Source: Frigoribacterium sp. PhB160 (GTDB lineage Bacteria > Actinomycetota > Actinomycetes > Actinomycetales > Microbacteriaceae). Taken from it: a DNA stretch of 64,000 bases. The translations under genes and the position numbers were made by a program. Where the stretch lies: NCBI RefSeq assembly GCF_003751785.1, contig NZ_RKIE01000001.1, positions 907,564-971,563 of the forward strand. The letters are read 5' to 3'. Each line of letters starts with the position of its first letter. Position 1 is the first letter of the stretch. Under the pieces are notes generated by a model. It was not told the DNA's origin, did not search any database, and saw nothing but the letters and a program-made list of their open reading frames with translations. This document shows positions 18,332-28,559 of this stretch, piece after piece.

Positions 18332-19617
18332 GCACCCTCACCCCCGACACCGCGGTCCCGGCCGCGCCCACGCCCGGGCTCGCCCGCACGACGACCCGCA
18401 GCTACAAGGCACCCGTCGCGTTCGCCGTCTTCACGGTCATCGCCGCGGTGCTCTTCGTCGCCTTCGCCCGCGAGGGCTCGAGCACGTTCCGCCTCGCGAC
18501 CTCGACCGACTTCGTCGCGCTGCCGGACGCCGTGCTGCCGTCGGCGCCGACCGGCGTCGTGCTCACCGTCGTGCTCGCCGCCCTCACCGTCGTCGCCTTC
18601 GTGACGGCCCGAGGTGCGAAGCGCGTGCCGATCTGGTTCGTCGCCGCGTTCGGCGTGCTCTTCCTCGTGGCCTTCCTCACCTGGACCAGCGCCGACGCGA
18701 CGATCCCCGTCCCCGGCCTGCTGCTCGGCGCCCTGGCGCTCAGCACCCCGCTCATCTTCGGCGCCCTCGGCGGCGTGATCAGCGAGCGCGTCGGCGTCGT
18801 CAACGTCGCCATCGAGGGGCAGCTGCTCGCCGGCGCCTTCGTGTCGGCGGTCGTCGCGTCGGCGACCGGGTCCGCGTACGTGGGCCTCGCCTCCGCGATG
18901 GTGGCCGGCGTGCTCGTCTCGATGGTGCTCGCCGTCTTCAGCATCCGGTACATCGTCGACCAGGTCATCGTCGGCGTCGTGCTCAACGTGCTCGTCACGG
19001 GCCTCACGAGCTTCCTGTACTCGCAGGTGCTCACCAAGTCCGACGCGCTCAACGCCGGCGTCCGCTTCCCGCAGCTGCCGATCCCCGGGCTCAGCCAGAT
19101 CCCGGTCGTGGGCCCGGTCTTCTTCCGCCAGACGATCATCGTCTACCTCATGTACATCGCGATCGCCGTCGTGTTCTACGGGCTGTTCCGCACCCGCTGG
19201 GGCCTGCGCCTCCGCGCCGTGGGGGAGCACCCGCAGGCGGCCGACACCGTGGGCATCAAGGTCAACGCGACCCGGTTCTGGAACGTCTCGCTCGCGGGCG
19301 CCATCGCGGGCCTGGGCGGCGCGTACTTCACGCTCGGCTCGCTCGGCAACTTCCAGAAGGAGATGACGGCGGGCGCCGGCTTCATCGCCCTCGCCGCGGT
19401 CATCTTCGGCCGGTGGGACCCCATCCGCGCCACCCTCGCCGCGCTGCTGTTCGGCTTCGCGTCGAACCTGCAGAACGTGCTGGGGGCCATCGGGTCGCCC
19501 GTGCCCAGCGAGTTCATGCTCATGCTGCCGTACGTCGTCACGATCTTCGCCGTCGCCGGCCTCGTCGGCCAGTCCCGGGGCCCCGCCGCGTCGGGCAAGC
19601 CCTACGTGAAGTCGTGA
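18328..19617 (+). CDS. Nucleoside ABC transporter permease 2 (YufQ/BmpD-like)
   Basis: A 429-residue partner permease. LIFGALGGVISERVGVVNVAIEGQLL near residue 145 is the family signature of the second subunit. RAVGEHPQAADTVGI near residue 295 is the ATPase-contact loop, and MTAGAGFIALAAVIFGRW completes the pattern. Compared with the usual ~310-residue subunit it has an N-terminal extension of about 110 residues with two or three extra hydrophobic segments. The GTG at 18328 overlaps the previous stop by 4 bp, and cdd overlaps its own stop by 4 bp. Confidence 0.92.
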   Translation: MSTLTPDTAVPAAPTPGLARTTTRSYKAPVAFAVFTVIAAVLFVAFAREGSSTFRLATSTDFVALPDAVLPSAPTGVVLTVVLAALTVVAFVTARGAKRVPIWFVAAFGVLFLVAFLTWTSADATIPVPGLLLGALALSTPLIFGALGGVISERVGVVNVAIEGQLLAGAFVSAVVASATGSAYVGLASAMVAGVLVSMVLAVFSIRYIVDQVIVGVVLNVLVTGLTSFLYSQVLTKSDALNAGVRFPQLPIPGLSQIPVVGPVFFRQTIIVYLMYIAIAVVFYGLFRTRWGLRLRAVGEHPQAADTVGIKVNATRFWNVSLAGAIAGLGGAYFTLGSLGNFQKEMTAGAGFIALAAVIFGRWDPIRATLAALLFGFASNLQNVLGAIGSPVPSEFMLMLPYVVTIFAVAGLVGQSRGPAASGKPYVKS

Positions 19618-20033
19618 GCGTCGCCGAGACCACCGACTGGGAGGCCCTCCGCGAGGCCGCCCGGGAGGCGATGACCAAGGCCTACGTGCCGTACTCGAGG
19701 TTCCCGGTGGGGGCCGCGGCGCTGACGACCGACGGCCGCCTGGTGACGGGCTGCAACATCGAGAACGCGTCGTACGGCATCACCCTCTGCGCGGAGTGCT
19801 CGCTCGTCACCGACCTGATCATGGGCGGCGGCGGCACGCTCGTCGCGTTCGCCTGCGTCGACGGCAACGGCGGCGTGCTGATGCCCTGCGGTCGATGCCG
19901 CCAGCTGCTCTACGAGCACTCCGACGCCTCGATGGTGCTCGACACCGTCTCCGGCCTCAAGACCATCGACGAGGTGATCCCGGACGCGTTCGGGCCCCGT
20001 CAACTCGAGCAGTACCGCGACTCCCAGTCGTAG
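19614..20033 (+). CDS. cdd: Cytidine deaminase
   Basis: A 139-residue tetrameric-type zinc deaminase that converts cytidine and deoxycytidine to the uridines after import. VPYSRFPVGAA opens the conserved core, CNIENASYG precedes the catalytic CAECS with the Cys ligand and proton-shuttle Glu, and MPCGRCRQ supplies two more Zn ligands. The GTG start overlaps the permease stop by 4 bp and deoA follows after 14 bp, so uptake and catabolism are one transcription unit. Confidence 0.95.
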   Translation: MSVAETTDWEALREAAREAMTKAYVPYSRFPVGAAALTTDGRLVTGCNIENASYGITLCAECSLVTDLIMGGGGTLVAFACVDGNGGVLMPCGRCRQLLYEHSDASMVLDTVSGLKTIDEVIPDAFGPRQLEQYRDSQS

Positions 20034-20047
20034 CGAGGAGCACCACC

Positions 20048-21352
<1,305 letters not shown>

Positions 21353-21387
21353 CGCGGCGGGGCGACCACCCCGGCGGAGCGGGCGTC

Positions 21388-21412
21388 CAGGAGGCGCGGG
21401 GCGCGCCTCCTG
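21388..21412. terminator. Hairpin terminator after deoA, formed by an inverted GGAGGCGCG pair
   Basis: CAGGAGGCGCG (21388-21398) pairs perfectly with CGCGCCTCCTG (21402-21412) around GGG. Both arms contain the over-represented 9-mer. It lies 36 bp after the deoA stop and 55 bp before the add -10 box. Confidence 0.75.
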
Positions 21413-21466
21413 CGCTCGTCCCGCCCGCGTCCGCCCGGCGTCCAGGATCGTGCCCCGGGTCGCGGG

Positions 21467-21472
21467 TAGATT
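21467..21472 (+). promoter_or_regulatory. -10 hexamer for leaderless add
   Basis: TAGATT, then GACGGG, then the ATG at 21479, a 6-nt gap. The context is nearly the same as at the ABC ATPase gene (15525). Confidence 0.6.
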
Positions 21473-21478
21473 GACGGG

Positions 21479-22603
21479 ATGAGCGCACCGGACAAGGACT
21501 ACCGCATGCCCGACGGAGGGCCGAGCATCGTCTCCCTCCCGAAGGTCTCGCTGCACGACCACCTCGACGGGGGCCTGCGTCCGCAGACCATCGTCGAGCT
21601 CGCCGACGAGATCGGCTACGAGCTGCCCGTCCAGGGAGGCGCCGACGCCCTCGGCCGCTGGTTCGTCGAGAACGCCGACTCGGGCAACCTGCCCGACTAC
21701 CTGAAGACCTTCGACGTCACGACCGCGGTCATGCAGACCGAGTCGGGCCTCGCCCGCGTCGCGCACGAGTTCGTCCTCGACCTCGCGGCCGACGGCGTCG
21801 TGCACGGCGAGGTGCGCTGGGCGCCCGAGCAGCACCTCCGCGGCGGGCTCTCGCTCGACGAGACCGTCGAGGCCGTGCAGTCCGGCATCGACGCCGCGAT
21901 CGCCCAGCTCGCCGACGAGGGCCACGAGATCAGCGTCGGACAGCTCGTCACCGCCATGCGGCACGCCGACCGCGGCCTCGAGATCGCTCAGCTGGCCGTC
22001 CGCCACCGCGAGTCGGGCGTCATCGGCTTCGACATCGCCGGGGCCGAGGCGGGCTTCCCGGCCGGCAACCACCGCCCGGCGTTCGACCTGCTGGCCCGCG
22101 AGTTCTTCCCGGTCACCGTCCACGCGGGCGAGGCCGACGGCCTCGACAGCATCCGCGGCGCCCTGATCGACGGCCGGGCCCTGCGCCTCGGCCACGGCGT
22201 CCGCATCGCGGAGGACATCCGGGTCGTCGAGAGCAAGGGCGAGCAGACCACCGTCGAGCTCGGCCCGATCGCCGCCTGGGTGCGCGACCGCGAGATCGCC
22301 CTCGAGCTGTCGCCGCAGTCGAACCTCCAGACCGGCGCGATCGCCGCCTGGGGCCGCGACCTCGACGACCACCCGTTCGACCTGCTGTACCAGCTCGGCT
22401 ACCGCGTCACCGTGAACACCGACAACCGCCTGATGAGCGACACGAGCATCAGCAAGGAGCTCGCGCTGCTGACGCAGGCGTTCGACTACGACCTGGGCGA
22501 CCTGCAGGCCTTCCAGCTCAACGCGGCCGCCGCGAGCTTCCTCCCGCTGGAGGACCGCGACGACCTCGCCGACCGCATCACGGCCGGGTTCGAGGCGGCC
22601 TGA
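21479..22603 (+). CDS. add: Adenosine deaminase
   Basis: A 374-residue TIM-barrel zinc hydrolase that converts adenosine to inosine for purine salvage. The metal motif HDHLDGG is at residues 26-32; the Asp in place of the usual 'HxHLxG' spacing residue is common in actinobacteria. VTVHAGEADG carries the catalytic His and Glu, RLGHGVRI the next His, and VNTDNRLMS the Asp pair. It continues the nucleoside locus and is followed after 1 nt by the PTS IIA gene. The ATG sits 6 nt after TAGATT. Confidence 0.93.
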   Translation: MSAPDKDYRMPDGGPSIVSLPKVSLHDHLDGGLRPQTIVELADEIGYELPVQGGADALGRWFVENADSGNLPDYLKTFDVTTAVMQTESGLARVAHEFVLDLAADGVVHGEVRWAPEQHLRGGLSLDETVEAVQSGIDAAIAQLADEGHEISVGQLVTAMRHADRGLEIAQLAVRHRESGVIGFDIAGAEAGFPAGNHRPAFDLLAREFFPVTVHAGEADGLDSIRGALIDGRALRLGHGVRIAEDIRVVESKGEQTTVELGPIAAWVRDREIALELSPQSNLQTGAIAAWGRDLDDHPFDLLYQLGYRVTVNTDNRLMSDTSISKELALLTQAFDYDLGDLQAFQLNAAAASFLPLEDRDDLADRITAGFEAA

Positions 22604-22604
22604 C

Positions 22605-23057
22605 GTGGCGCTGCCCCCGCTCCCCGACGAGGCGATCGTCATCGCCGCGGAGGTCGGCGACTGGCGTTCGGCCGTCCACGTCGCGGGTGCGGCGCTCGTC
22701 GACTCGGGCGCGGCCCGCGAGGGCTACGGCGACGAGATGGTGCGCATGATCGACGAGCACGGGCCGTACGTCGTGATCGCGCCGGGGCTCGTGCTGGCGC
22801 ACGCGCGCCCGGGCGACCGCGTCGTCCGTGACGGGCTCGCGGTCGTGACCCTGGCCGAGCCGGTGCCCTTCGGCCACCCTCACAACGACCCGGTCACCGT
22901 CGTGCTCGGGCTCGCCGTCGAGTCGGTCGGGGGCCACCTCGAGTCGATCGCCGACCTGGCGAACGTGTTCAACGACGCCTCGGTCATCCCCGCGCTGGCC
23001 GCGGCGACCACCCCCGACCAGATCCGGGCCCTGATGGGCCTCACGGAGGACGCATGA
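22605..23057 (+). CDS. PTS EIIA component (mannitol/fructose or ascorbate type)
   Basis: A 150-residue EIIA domain that would receive phosphate from HPr. The phosphoacceptor is His66 in VLAHARPGDRV, with the usual upstream AAREGYGDEMVRM and downstream PFGHPHNDPV segments. The second conserved His lies in that GHPHND stretch. It resembles UlaC/SgaA-like IIA proteins. The GTG start lies 1 nt after the add stop and the gene overlaps the IIB gene by 4 bp. No EIIC follows, which leaves transport unexplained. It could supply a IIC elsewhere or act in regulation. Confidence 0.87.
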   Translation: MALPPLPDEAIVIAAEVGDWRSAVHVAGAALVDSGAAREGYGDEMVRMIDEHGPYVVIAPGLVLAHARPGDRVVRDGLAVVTLAEPVPFGHPHNDPVTVVLGLAVESVGGHLESIADLANVFNDASVIPALAAATTPDQIRALMGLTEDA

Positions 23058-23326
23058 AGATCGTCACCATCTGCGGCGCCGGCATCGGCAGCAGCGGCAT
23101 CCTCAAGGTGAACGCCGAGCGCGTCCTCGCCCGGCTCGACATCGAGGCCGACGTGGTGGCGGCCGACGTGGCCTCCATCGCCGAGGTGGGCGACGACGCG
23201 CAGGTGATCCTCACCTCGGCGGAGTTCGTCGAGGCGATCGGGTCGACCTTCGCCGACGTCATCGTCATCCAGAACCACTTCGACCAGCAGGAGCTCACCG
23301 AGAAGCTGCAGAGGTCGCTCGGCTGA
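23054..23326 (+). CDS. PTS EIIB component (ascorbate/lactose type)
   Basis: A 90-residue single-domain EIIB. The phosphorylated Cys7 sits in the P-loop-like motif ICGAGIGSSG right at the N-terminus, typical of SgaB/UlaB and GatB-like IIB proteins. It overlaps the IIA gene by the ATGA quadruplet and is followed by a strong terminator and a convergent gene, so the operon ends here without an EIIC. The full length and intact Cys argue against decay. Confidence 0.87.
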   Translation: MKIVTICGAGIGSSGILKVNAERVLARLDIEADVVAADVASIAEVGDDAQVILTSAEFVEAIGSTFADVIVIQNHFDQQELTEKLQRSLG

Positions 23327-23358
23327 GCCGGACGCGACGCCCTGCCGGGCGCCGGGGG

Positions 23359-23402
23359 GACGACGGAGGGGCGGTGCCGGTCGGCACCGCCCCTCCGTCG
23401 TC
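23359..23402. terminator. Bidirectional hairpin terminator between EIIB and the phosphohexomutase gene
   Basis: A perfect 20-bp stem (23359-23378 with 23383-23402) and a GGTC loop, no T-tract, at a convergent junction. It shares 17 of 20 stem positions with the hairpin at 5225-5270, and the three differences are compensated on the other arm. Confidence 0.85.
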
Positions 23403-23417
23403 GTCGGACGCCCGGAC

Positions 23418-25112
23418 CTAGGCGAGCAGGGCCCGCATGCCGGCGTCGAGGTCGGCGACCGAGGCCTCCGCCGCGGCACGACGGGCGACGGCATCGCCCT
23501 CGGTGCTCGAGGAGTCGATGTAGACCTTGAGCTTCGGCTCGGTGCCGCTCGGGCGCACGATGACGCGCGAGCCGTCGGTGAACCAGTAGCGGAGCACGTC
23601 GCCGGCGGGGAAGTCGCCGAACCCGTCACGGAAGTCGTCGACGTGGTCGACGTCGTGCGTGCCGACCCGGGCCGGGGGAGACTGGCGAAGGCGGGCCGTC
23701 AGCGCGGCGATCCGGTCGAGGTCGTCGACGCGGACGGAGATCTGCGACGAGGCGTACGCGCCGAACTCGGCGTCGAACGCGACCAGGTGCTCGGCGACGC
23801 TCGAGCCCGCCGTGTGCAGCTCGGTCGCGAGGGCGAGCAGGTCGACCGCGGCCGAGATGCCGTCCTTGTCGCGCACCTTGTCGGGGTCGACGAGGTAGCC
23901 GAGGGCCTCTTCGTAGCCGTAGAGGAGGCCGCCGACCCGCGAGACCCACTTGAAGCCCGTGAGGGTGTCGGCGTAGTCGAGGTCGTAGCGCCGGGCCACC
24001 TCGCGGAGGGCGGGGGAGGAGACGATGCTCGCCGCGAGCGTGCCGTCGGCGTCCGCCGCCCGGGCGCGCTCGGCCGCACGCCAGCCGAGCAGGGCGCCGA
24101 CCTCGTTGCCGCTGAGGCGCCTCCAGCCGTCCGACGTCGGCACGGCGACGGCGAGCCGGTCGGCGTCGGGGTCGTTGGCGATGATCAGGTCGGCCTCGAC
24201 GCGGTCGGCCGTCGCGAAGGCGAGGTCGAGGGCGCCGGGCTCCTCCGGGTTCGGGAACGCCACGGTCGGGAACGCCGGGTCGGGAGCCGACTGCTCGGCC
24301 ACGGGGATGGGCTCCATGAAGCCCGCGGTGGCGAAGACGCGCCGCGCGACCTCCCACCCGACGCCGTGCATCGCCGTGTAGACGACGCGGGGCTGGCGAC
24401 CCGTGGCCGACGTGCCCGCCAGGGCGGCCGTCCGGCTGACGTACTCGCCGACGAGGTCGTCCCCGCTCTCGCGGTAGTCGTCCGACCGCGTCAGCTCGCC
24501 GATCGGCCGCGTGGCCGCGTCGTCGATGCAGCGGGCGATCTCGGCGTCGACCGGCGAGACGATCTGCGACCCGGCGTCGGCGCCGCCGAGGTAGACCTTG
24601 TAGCCGTTGTCCTGGGCGGGGTTGTGGCTCGCCGTCACCATGACCCCGGCGCTCACGTCGAGATGCCGCACCGCGAAGGCCAGCACGGGCGTCGGCAGCG
24701 CCCGGGGCAGGACGATCGCGCGCACGCCGGCGCCGGTCATGATCTCGGCGGTGTCGCGCGCGAAGACGTCGGAGTTCGTGCGTCCGTCGTAGCCGATGAC
24801 GATCGAGGGCTCGCGCTCGCGCCCGAGGAGGAAGGCCGCGAACCCGGCCGCCGCCTGGGCGACGAGCACGCGGTTCATGCGGTTCGGCCCGGCGCCGAGG
24901 GCACCGCGCAGCCCGGCCGTGCCGAACGCCAGCCGCGTGGCGAAGCGGTCGCGCAGGTCGGCGAGCGATGCGTCGTGGCCGGCACGCGCCTCCTCGATCA
25001 GGGCGTCGAGCTCGGCACGGGTCCGGTCGTCGGGGTCTTGGTCGCGCCAGGCGGCGGCCGCCGAGAGCAGCGCCGAGGCGTCGTCGTGCCCGGCGGCCCG
25101 CTCGTCGCTCAC
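23418..25112 (-). CDS. Phospho-sugar mutase (phosphopentomutase/phosphomannomutase, PGM family)
   Basis: A 564-residue alpha-D-phosphohexomutase-superfamily enzyme. TAGLRGALGAGPNRMN near residue 60 is the opening motif, and VMVTASHNPAQDNGYKVY carries the phosphoserine. DPDADRLAVAV is the metal loop, TLTGFKWVSRVGG near residue 365 the sugar-specificity loop, and RPSGTEPKLKVY the phosphate-contact motif. The 550-580 residue length matches the PGM2/PgcA subgroup, which often acts on ribose- or deoxyribose-1-phosphate. That fits its overlap (4 bp) with purine nucleoside phosphorylase, which produces such substrates. Substrate choice is inferred from context. Confidence 0.9.
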   Translation of the reverse strand: MSDERAAGHDDASALLSAAAAWRDQDPDDRTRAELDALIEEARAGHDASLADLRDRFATRLAFGTAGLRGALGAGPNRMNRVLVAQAAAGFAAFLLGREREPSIVIGYDGRTNSDVFARDTAEIMTGAGVRAIVLPRALPTPVLAFAVRHLDVSAGVMVTASHNPAQDNGYKVYLGGADAGSQIVSPVDAEIARCIDDAATRPIGELTRSDDYRESGDDLVGEYVSRTAALAGTSATGRQPRVVYTAMHGVGWEVARRVFATAGFMEPIPVAEQSAPDPAFPTVAFPNPEEPGALDLAFATADRVEADLIIANDPDADRLAVAVPTSDGWRRLSGNEVGALLGWRAAERARAADADGTLAASIVSSPALREVARRYDLDYADTLTGFKWVSRVGGLLYGYEEALGYLVDPDKVRDKDGISAAVDLLALATELHTAGSSVAEHLVAFDAEFGAYASSQISVRVDDLDRIAALTARLRQSPPARVGTHDVDHVDDFRDGFGDFPAGDVLRYWFTDGSRVIVRPSGTEPKLKVYIDSSSTEGDAVARRAAAEASVADLDAGMRALLA

Positions 25113-25942
25113 AGGGCCGCCACGATGCGGGCGAGGAGCGCGCTGATGGTCGCCTCGGCGTCGCGGCCGGCCTGCAGCACCTCCTGGTGCGACAGGGGCT
25201 CTTTCTGGATGCCGGCGGCGAGGTTGGTGATGAGCGACATGCCGAGGATCTCCATGCCGGCCTGGCGGGCGGCGATCGCCTCGAGCGCCGTCGACATGCC
25301 GACGATGTGGCCGCCCATGGCCTTGGCCATCTGCACCTCGGCGGGCGTCTCGTAGTGCGGTCCGCGGAACTGCGTGTAGACGCCCTCGTCGAGGGTGGGG
25401 TCGATGCCGCGCGCGAGGTCGCGGAGACGGGCCGAGTAGAGGTCGGTCAGGTCGATGAAGGTCGCGCCCTCGAGGGGCGAGTCGGCGGTGAGGTTGATGT
25501 GGTCGCTGATCAGCACGGGGCTGCCGGGCGTCCACGTCTCCTTGATGCCGCCGGCGCCGTTCGTGAGGATCATCGTCGTCGCGCCGGTGGCGGCCGCGGT
25601 GCGCACGCTATGGACGACGCGGCGGACGCCGTGGCCCTCGTAGTAGTGCGTGCGGGCGCCGATGACGAGCGCGGCCTTGCCGCTCGGCAGGGCGATGCTG
25701 CGGATGGAGCCGGTGTGCCCGACGACCGCGGAGGCGCTGAAGCCGGTGATCTCGGTCGCGGGGACCTCGGCGACGGTCTCGCCGAGGAGGTCGGCGGCGC
25801 GGGCCCAGCCGCTGCCGAGCGTCAGGGCGATGTCGTGGTGGGCGACGCCGGTCGCCCGGGCGATGTCGGCGGCGGCCGTCCTGGCGACCTCGAAGGGGTC
25901 GGCGGTCGGGTCGTCGAGGGGGTGCGTGGGTGTCTCGGACAT
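25109..25942 (-). CDS. punA: Purine nucleoside phosphorylase (PNP family 2, trimeric type)
   Basis: A 277-residue enzyme that phosphorolyses inosine and guanosine. LTLGSGW near residue 45 is the phosphate loop, and RTHYYEGHG the second conserved stretch. LTNGAGGIKETW, LISDHINLT and GPHYETPAEV carry base- and ribose-contact residues, and VGMSTALEAIAAR is the C-terminal signature. The ATG at 25942 has no Shine-Dalgarno sequence but follows TAGAGT by 7 nt. It is co-transcribed with the mutase gene and complements the import/deaminase operon on the other strand. Confidence 0.93.
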   Translation of the reverse strand: MSETPTHPLDDPTADPFEVARTAAADIARATGVAHHDIALTLGSGWARAADLLGETVAEVPATEITGFSASAVVGHTGSIRSIALPSGKAALVIGARTHYYEGHGVRRVVHSVRTAAATGATTMILTNGAGGIKETWTPGSPVLISDHINLTADSPLEGATFIDLTDLYSARLRDLARGIDPTLDEGVYTQFRGPHYETPAEVQMAKAMGGHIVGMSTALEAIAARQAGMEILGMSLITNLAAGIQKEPLSHQEVLQAGRDAEATISALLARIVAAL

Positions 25943-25949
25943 GCGCACC

Positions 25950-25955
25950 ACTCTA
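25950..25955 (-). promoter_or_regulatory. -10 hexamer for leaderless punA
   Basis: TAGAGT followed by 7 nt and the ATG at 25942; no ribosome site in between. Confidence 0.6.
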
Positions 25956-25988
25956 GGGTCTGGGCGGGTCCCGCCCCGCCCCGGGCCC

Positions 25989-27752
25989 CTACGGCTGGTC
26001 GATGCTGAGCAGCACGTGGCCCGACGAGACCGTCTCGCCGACGGTGGCCGAGATGCCCGAGACGACGCCGTCGCGGTGGGCGGCGACCGGCTGCTCCATC
26101 TTCATGGCCTCGAGCACGAGCACGAGGTCGCCCGCGACGACGTGCTGGCCCTCCTCGACGGCGAGCTTGACGACGGTCGCCTGCATGGGCGACTTCACCT
26201 CGGCGCCCGTCGCGGTGACGACCGACGACCGACCGGCGCCGCGGCGGCGGGGGGCGGCGGCCGGAGGCGCGGTGCGGGCACCGAGGCCGGCAGGCAGCGA
26301 GACCTCGACGCGCTTGCCGCCGACCTCGACCACGACCGTCGTGCGCTCGTCGTCGGGTCGGGGCGCCTCGGCCTCGCCGCTCCACGCGGGGATGTCGTTG
26401 ACGAACTCGGTCTCGATCCAGCGCGTGTAGATCGAGAAGGGCTCGTCGCCGGCGGGCGCGAAGGCGGGGTCGCGGACGATGGCGCGGTGGAAGGGCAGCA
26501 CCGTGGGCAGGCCGGCCACCTCGAACTCGTCGAGGGCGCGGCGCGAGCGCTCGAGGGCGTCCTCGCGCGACGAGCCCGTGACGATCAGCTTGGCGAGCAG
26601 CGAGTCGAACGAGCCGCTGATCTCGTCACCGGCCTGCACGCCGCTGTCGACGCGGACGCCGGGGCCGCCCGGGGCCTTGAAGACGTGCACGGGGCCGGGG
26701 GCCGGCATGAAGCCGCGACCGGCGTCCTCGCCGTTGATGCGGAACTCGAACGAGTGGCCGCGGGCCTCGGGGTCGCCGTAGTCGAGCACGCCGCCCTCGG
26801 CGAGGCGGAACTGCTCGCGGACCAGGTCGATGCCCGTCACCTCTTCCGAGACGGGGTGCTCGACCTGGAGGCGCGTGTTGACCTCGAGGAACGAGACGGT
26901 GCCGTCCTTGCCGATCAGGAACTCGCAGGTGCCGGCGCCGACGTAGCCGACCTCGCGGAGGATGGCCTTCGACGACTCGTAGAGGGCGGTGGTCTGCGCC
27001 TCCGTCAGGAAGGGGGCGGGCGCCTCCTCGACGAGCTTCTGGTGGCGGCGCTGCAGCGAGCAGTCGCGCGTCGACACGACGACGACGGTGCCGTGCGCGT
27101 CGGCCAGGCACTGGGTCTCGACGTGTCGGGGCTGGTCGAGGTACTTCTCGACGAAGCACTCGCCGCGGCCGAAGGCGGCGACGGCCTCACGGACGGCCGA
27201 GTCGAACATCTCGGGCACCTCGTCGCGGGTGCGGGCGACCTTGAGGCCGCGTCCGCCGCCGCCGAACGCCGCCTTGATGGCGACGGGCAGGCCGTGCTGG
27301 TCGACGAAGTCGAGCACCTCGTCGGCGCCGGAGACGGGGTTGAGGGTGCCGGGGGCGAGGGGCGCGCCGACCCGCTCGGCGATGTGGCGCGCGCTGACCT
27401 TGTCGCCCAGCTGCTCGATCGCCTCGGGGGAGGGGCCGATCCAGATCAGGCCCGCCGCCGTGACGGCGCGGGCGAAGTCGGCGTTCTCGGCGAGGAAGCC
27501 GTAGCCGGGGTGCACGGCGTCGGCGCCGGAGCGGCGCGCGACCGAGAGGATCTTGTCGATGACGAGGTAGGTCTCGGCGCTCGTCGTGCCGCCCAGGGCG
27601 TAGGCCTCGTCGGCGAGTCGGGCGTGCGGGGCGTCGCGGTCCTGGTCGGCGTAGACGGCGACCGAGGCGATGCCGCTGTCGCGCGCGGCCCGGATCACCC
27701 GGACGGCGATCTCTCCACGGTTGGCGATGAGGACCTTGCTGATACGCGGCAT
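25989..27752 (-). CDS. Acetyl-/propionyl-CoA carboxylase alpha chain (biotin carboxylase + biotin carrier)
   Basis: A 587-residue actinobacterial AccA3/AccBC-type fusion. The biotin carboxylase domain opens [20 protein letters not shown], has the ATP-grasp loop [14 protein letters not shown] and the catalytic [17 protein letters not shown] Pro/Ala-rich linker leads to a C-terminal biotinyl domain with EAMKMEQ, so Lys551 carries biotin. It carboxylates biotin, and the beta subunit encoded at 33.5 kb transfers the carboxyl group to acyl-CoA. BirA, which loads the biotin, is encoded at 35.2 kb. The ATG at 27752 has a GGTGGGGGAC context and TAAGGT 8 nt upstream. Confidence 0.94.
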   Translation of the reverse strand: MPRISKVLIANRGEIAVRVIRAARDSGIASVAVYADQDRDAPHARLADEAYALGGTTSAETYLVIDKILSVARRSGADAVHPGYGFLAENADFARAVTAAGLIWIGPSPEAIEQLGDKVSARHIAERVGAPLAPGTLNPVSGADEVLDFVDQHGLPVAIKAAFGGGGRGLKVARTRDEVPEMFDSAVREAVAAFGRGECFVEKYLDQPRHVETQCLADAHGTVVVVSTRDCSLQRRHQKLVEEAPAPFLTEAQTTALYESSKAILREVGYVGAGTCEFLIGKDGTVSFLEVNTRLQVEHPVSEEVTGIDLVREQFRLAEGGVLDYGDPEARGHSFEFRINGEDAGRGFMPAPGPVHVFKAPGGPGVRVDSGVQAGDEISGSFDSLLAKLIVTGSSREDALERSRRALDEFEVAGLPTVLPFHRAIVRDPAFAPAGDEPFSIYTRWIETEFVNDIPAWSGEAEAPRPDDERTTVVVEVGGKRVEVSLPAGLGARTAPPAAAPRRRGAGRSSVVTATGAEVKSPMQATVVKLAVEEGQHVVAGDLVLVLEAMKMEQPVAAHRDGVVSGISATVGETVSSGHVLLSIDQP

Positions 27753-27846
27753 AGTCCCCCACCTTATTCGGAGTCGACACCCGTCCTTTGGCTGACGTGC
27801 ACAAAAACGGGCCGGAGGCGCGTGAGCTTTCCTACCAGGCGCCCGG

Positions 27847-28533
27847 TCAGGCCGGGGTCGCCCCGCTCGTCCACAGTTCGTGCCAAGGCACGCCGAAGCC
27901 CTTCACCAGGGAGCGGAGCACCGGCACCGAGAGGCCGACGACCGCGCTCGGCGTGCCCTCGATCCGGCTGATGAACGCGGAGGCGATGCCGTCGATGGTG
28001 AACGCCCCCGCCACCTCGAGGGGCTCGCCGGTCGCGACGTAGGCGGCGAGCTCGTGCGGGTCGAGGTCGTCGGCGAAGGTGAGGTGCGCGCTGGCGACGG
28101 CGCCGGCGCCCCCGGCCGGGTGCTCCTCGGAGACGCGGGGCGCGCCTCCCCGGTGGTCGACCAGCCAGTGGCCCGACCAGAGGGTGCCCTCCCCGACCTC
28201 GGCCATGCGCTCCCAGCGGGCGAGGGCCAGGGCGGGCTCGTGCGGCTTGCCGTGCACCTCGCCGGCGAACTCGAACGCGCTGTCGCCGCCGAGCACGAGG
28301 CCGTCGAGCGGGCGTCCGTCGACCGTGACGTCGAGCACGGCCTCGGCCTTGAGCCGCGCGAGCAGCGAGACCGTGGCGGCGGCGTCGAGGGGGCGGCCGA
28401 GGCGCTCCTCCTCGTGCGCGACCGCCGCCTCCTCGTCGACGCCGGGGCTGATGAGCACGGGCTCGATCCCGGCGGCCCGCAGCAGTGCGAGGCGGGCGGG
28501 GGAGGTGCTGGCCAGGTAGAGGGGGACGGTCAT
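27847..28533 (-). CDS. maf: Maf-family nucleoside triphosphate pyrophosphatase
   Basis: A 228-residue Maf/YhdE-like protein that hydrolyses non-canonical or excess nucleotides to monophosphates. The N-terminal [18 protein letters not shown] is the family's substrate loop. [12 protein letters not shown] supplies the catalytic Asp region, and [16 protein letters not shown] the conserved Lys-Pro pair. [24 protein letters not shown] near residue 180 is the C-terminal signature, with the usual Gln replaced by SAF. It is divergent from the RNA methyltransferase with only 26 bp between the two start codons. Confidence 0.9.
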   Translation of the reverse strand: MTVPLYLASTSPARLALLRAAGIEPVLISPGVDEEAAVAHEEERLGRPLDAAATVSLLARLKAEAVLDVTVDGRPLDGLVLGGDSAFEFAGEVHGKPHEPALALARWERMAEVGEGTLWSGHWLVDHRGGAPRVSEEHPAGGAGAVASAHLTFADDLDPHELAAYVATGEPLEVAGAFTIDGIASAFISRIEGTPSAVVGLSVPVLRSLVKGFGVPWHELWTSGATPA

Positions 28534-28540
28534 GCCGACC

Positions 28541-28546
28541 AGCCTG
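28541..28546 (-). promoter_or_regulatory. -10 hexamer for leaderless maf
   Basis: CAGGCT on the minus strand, then 7 nt, then the maf ATG at 28533. It abuts the plus-strand hexamer for the methyltransferase, so both promoters fit in 26 bp. Confidence 0.45.
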
Positions 28547-28547
28547 T

Positions 28548-28553
28548 CAGACT
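28548..28553 (+). promoter_or_regulatory. -10 hexamer for the leaderless RNA methyltransferase gene
   Basis: CAGACT, then 6 nt, then the ATG at 28560; its -35 region would lie inside maf. Confidence 0.45.
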
Positions 28554-28559
28554 CGTCGC

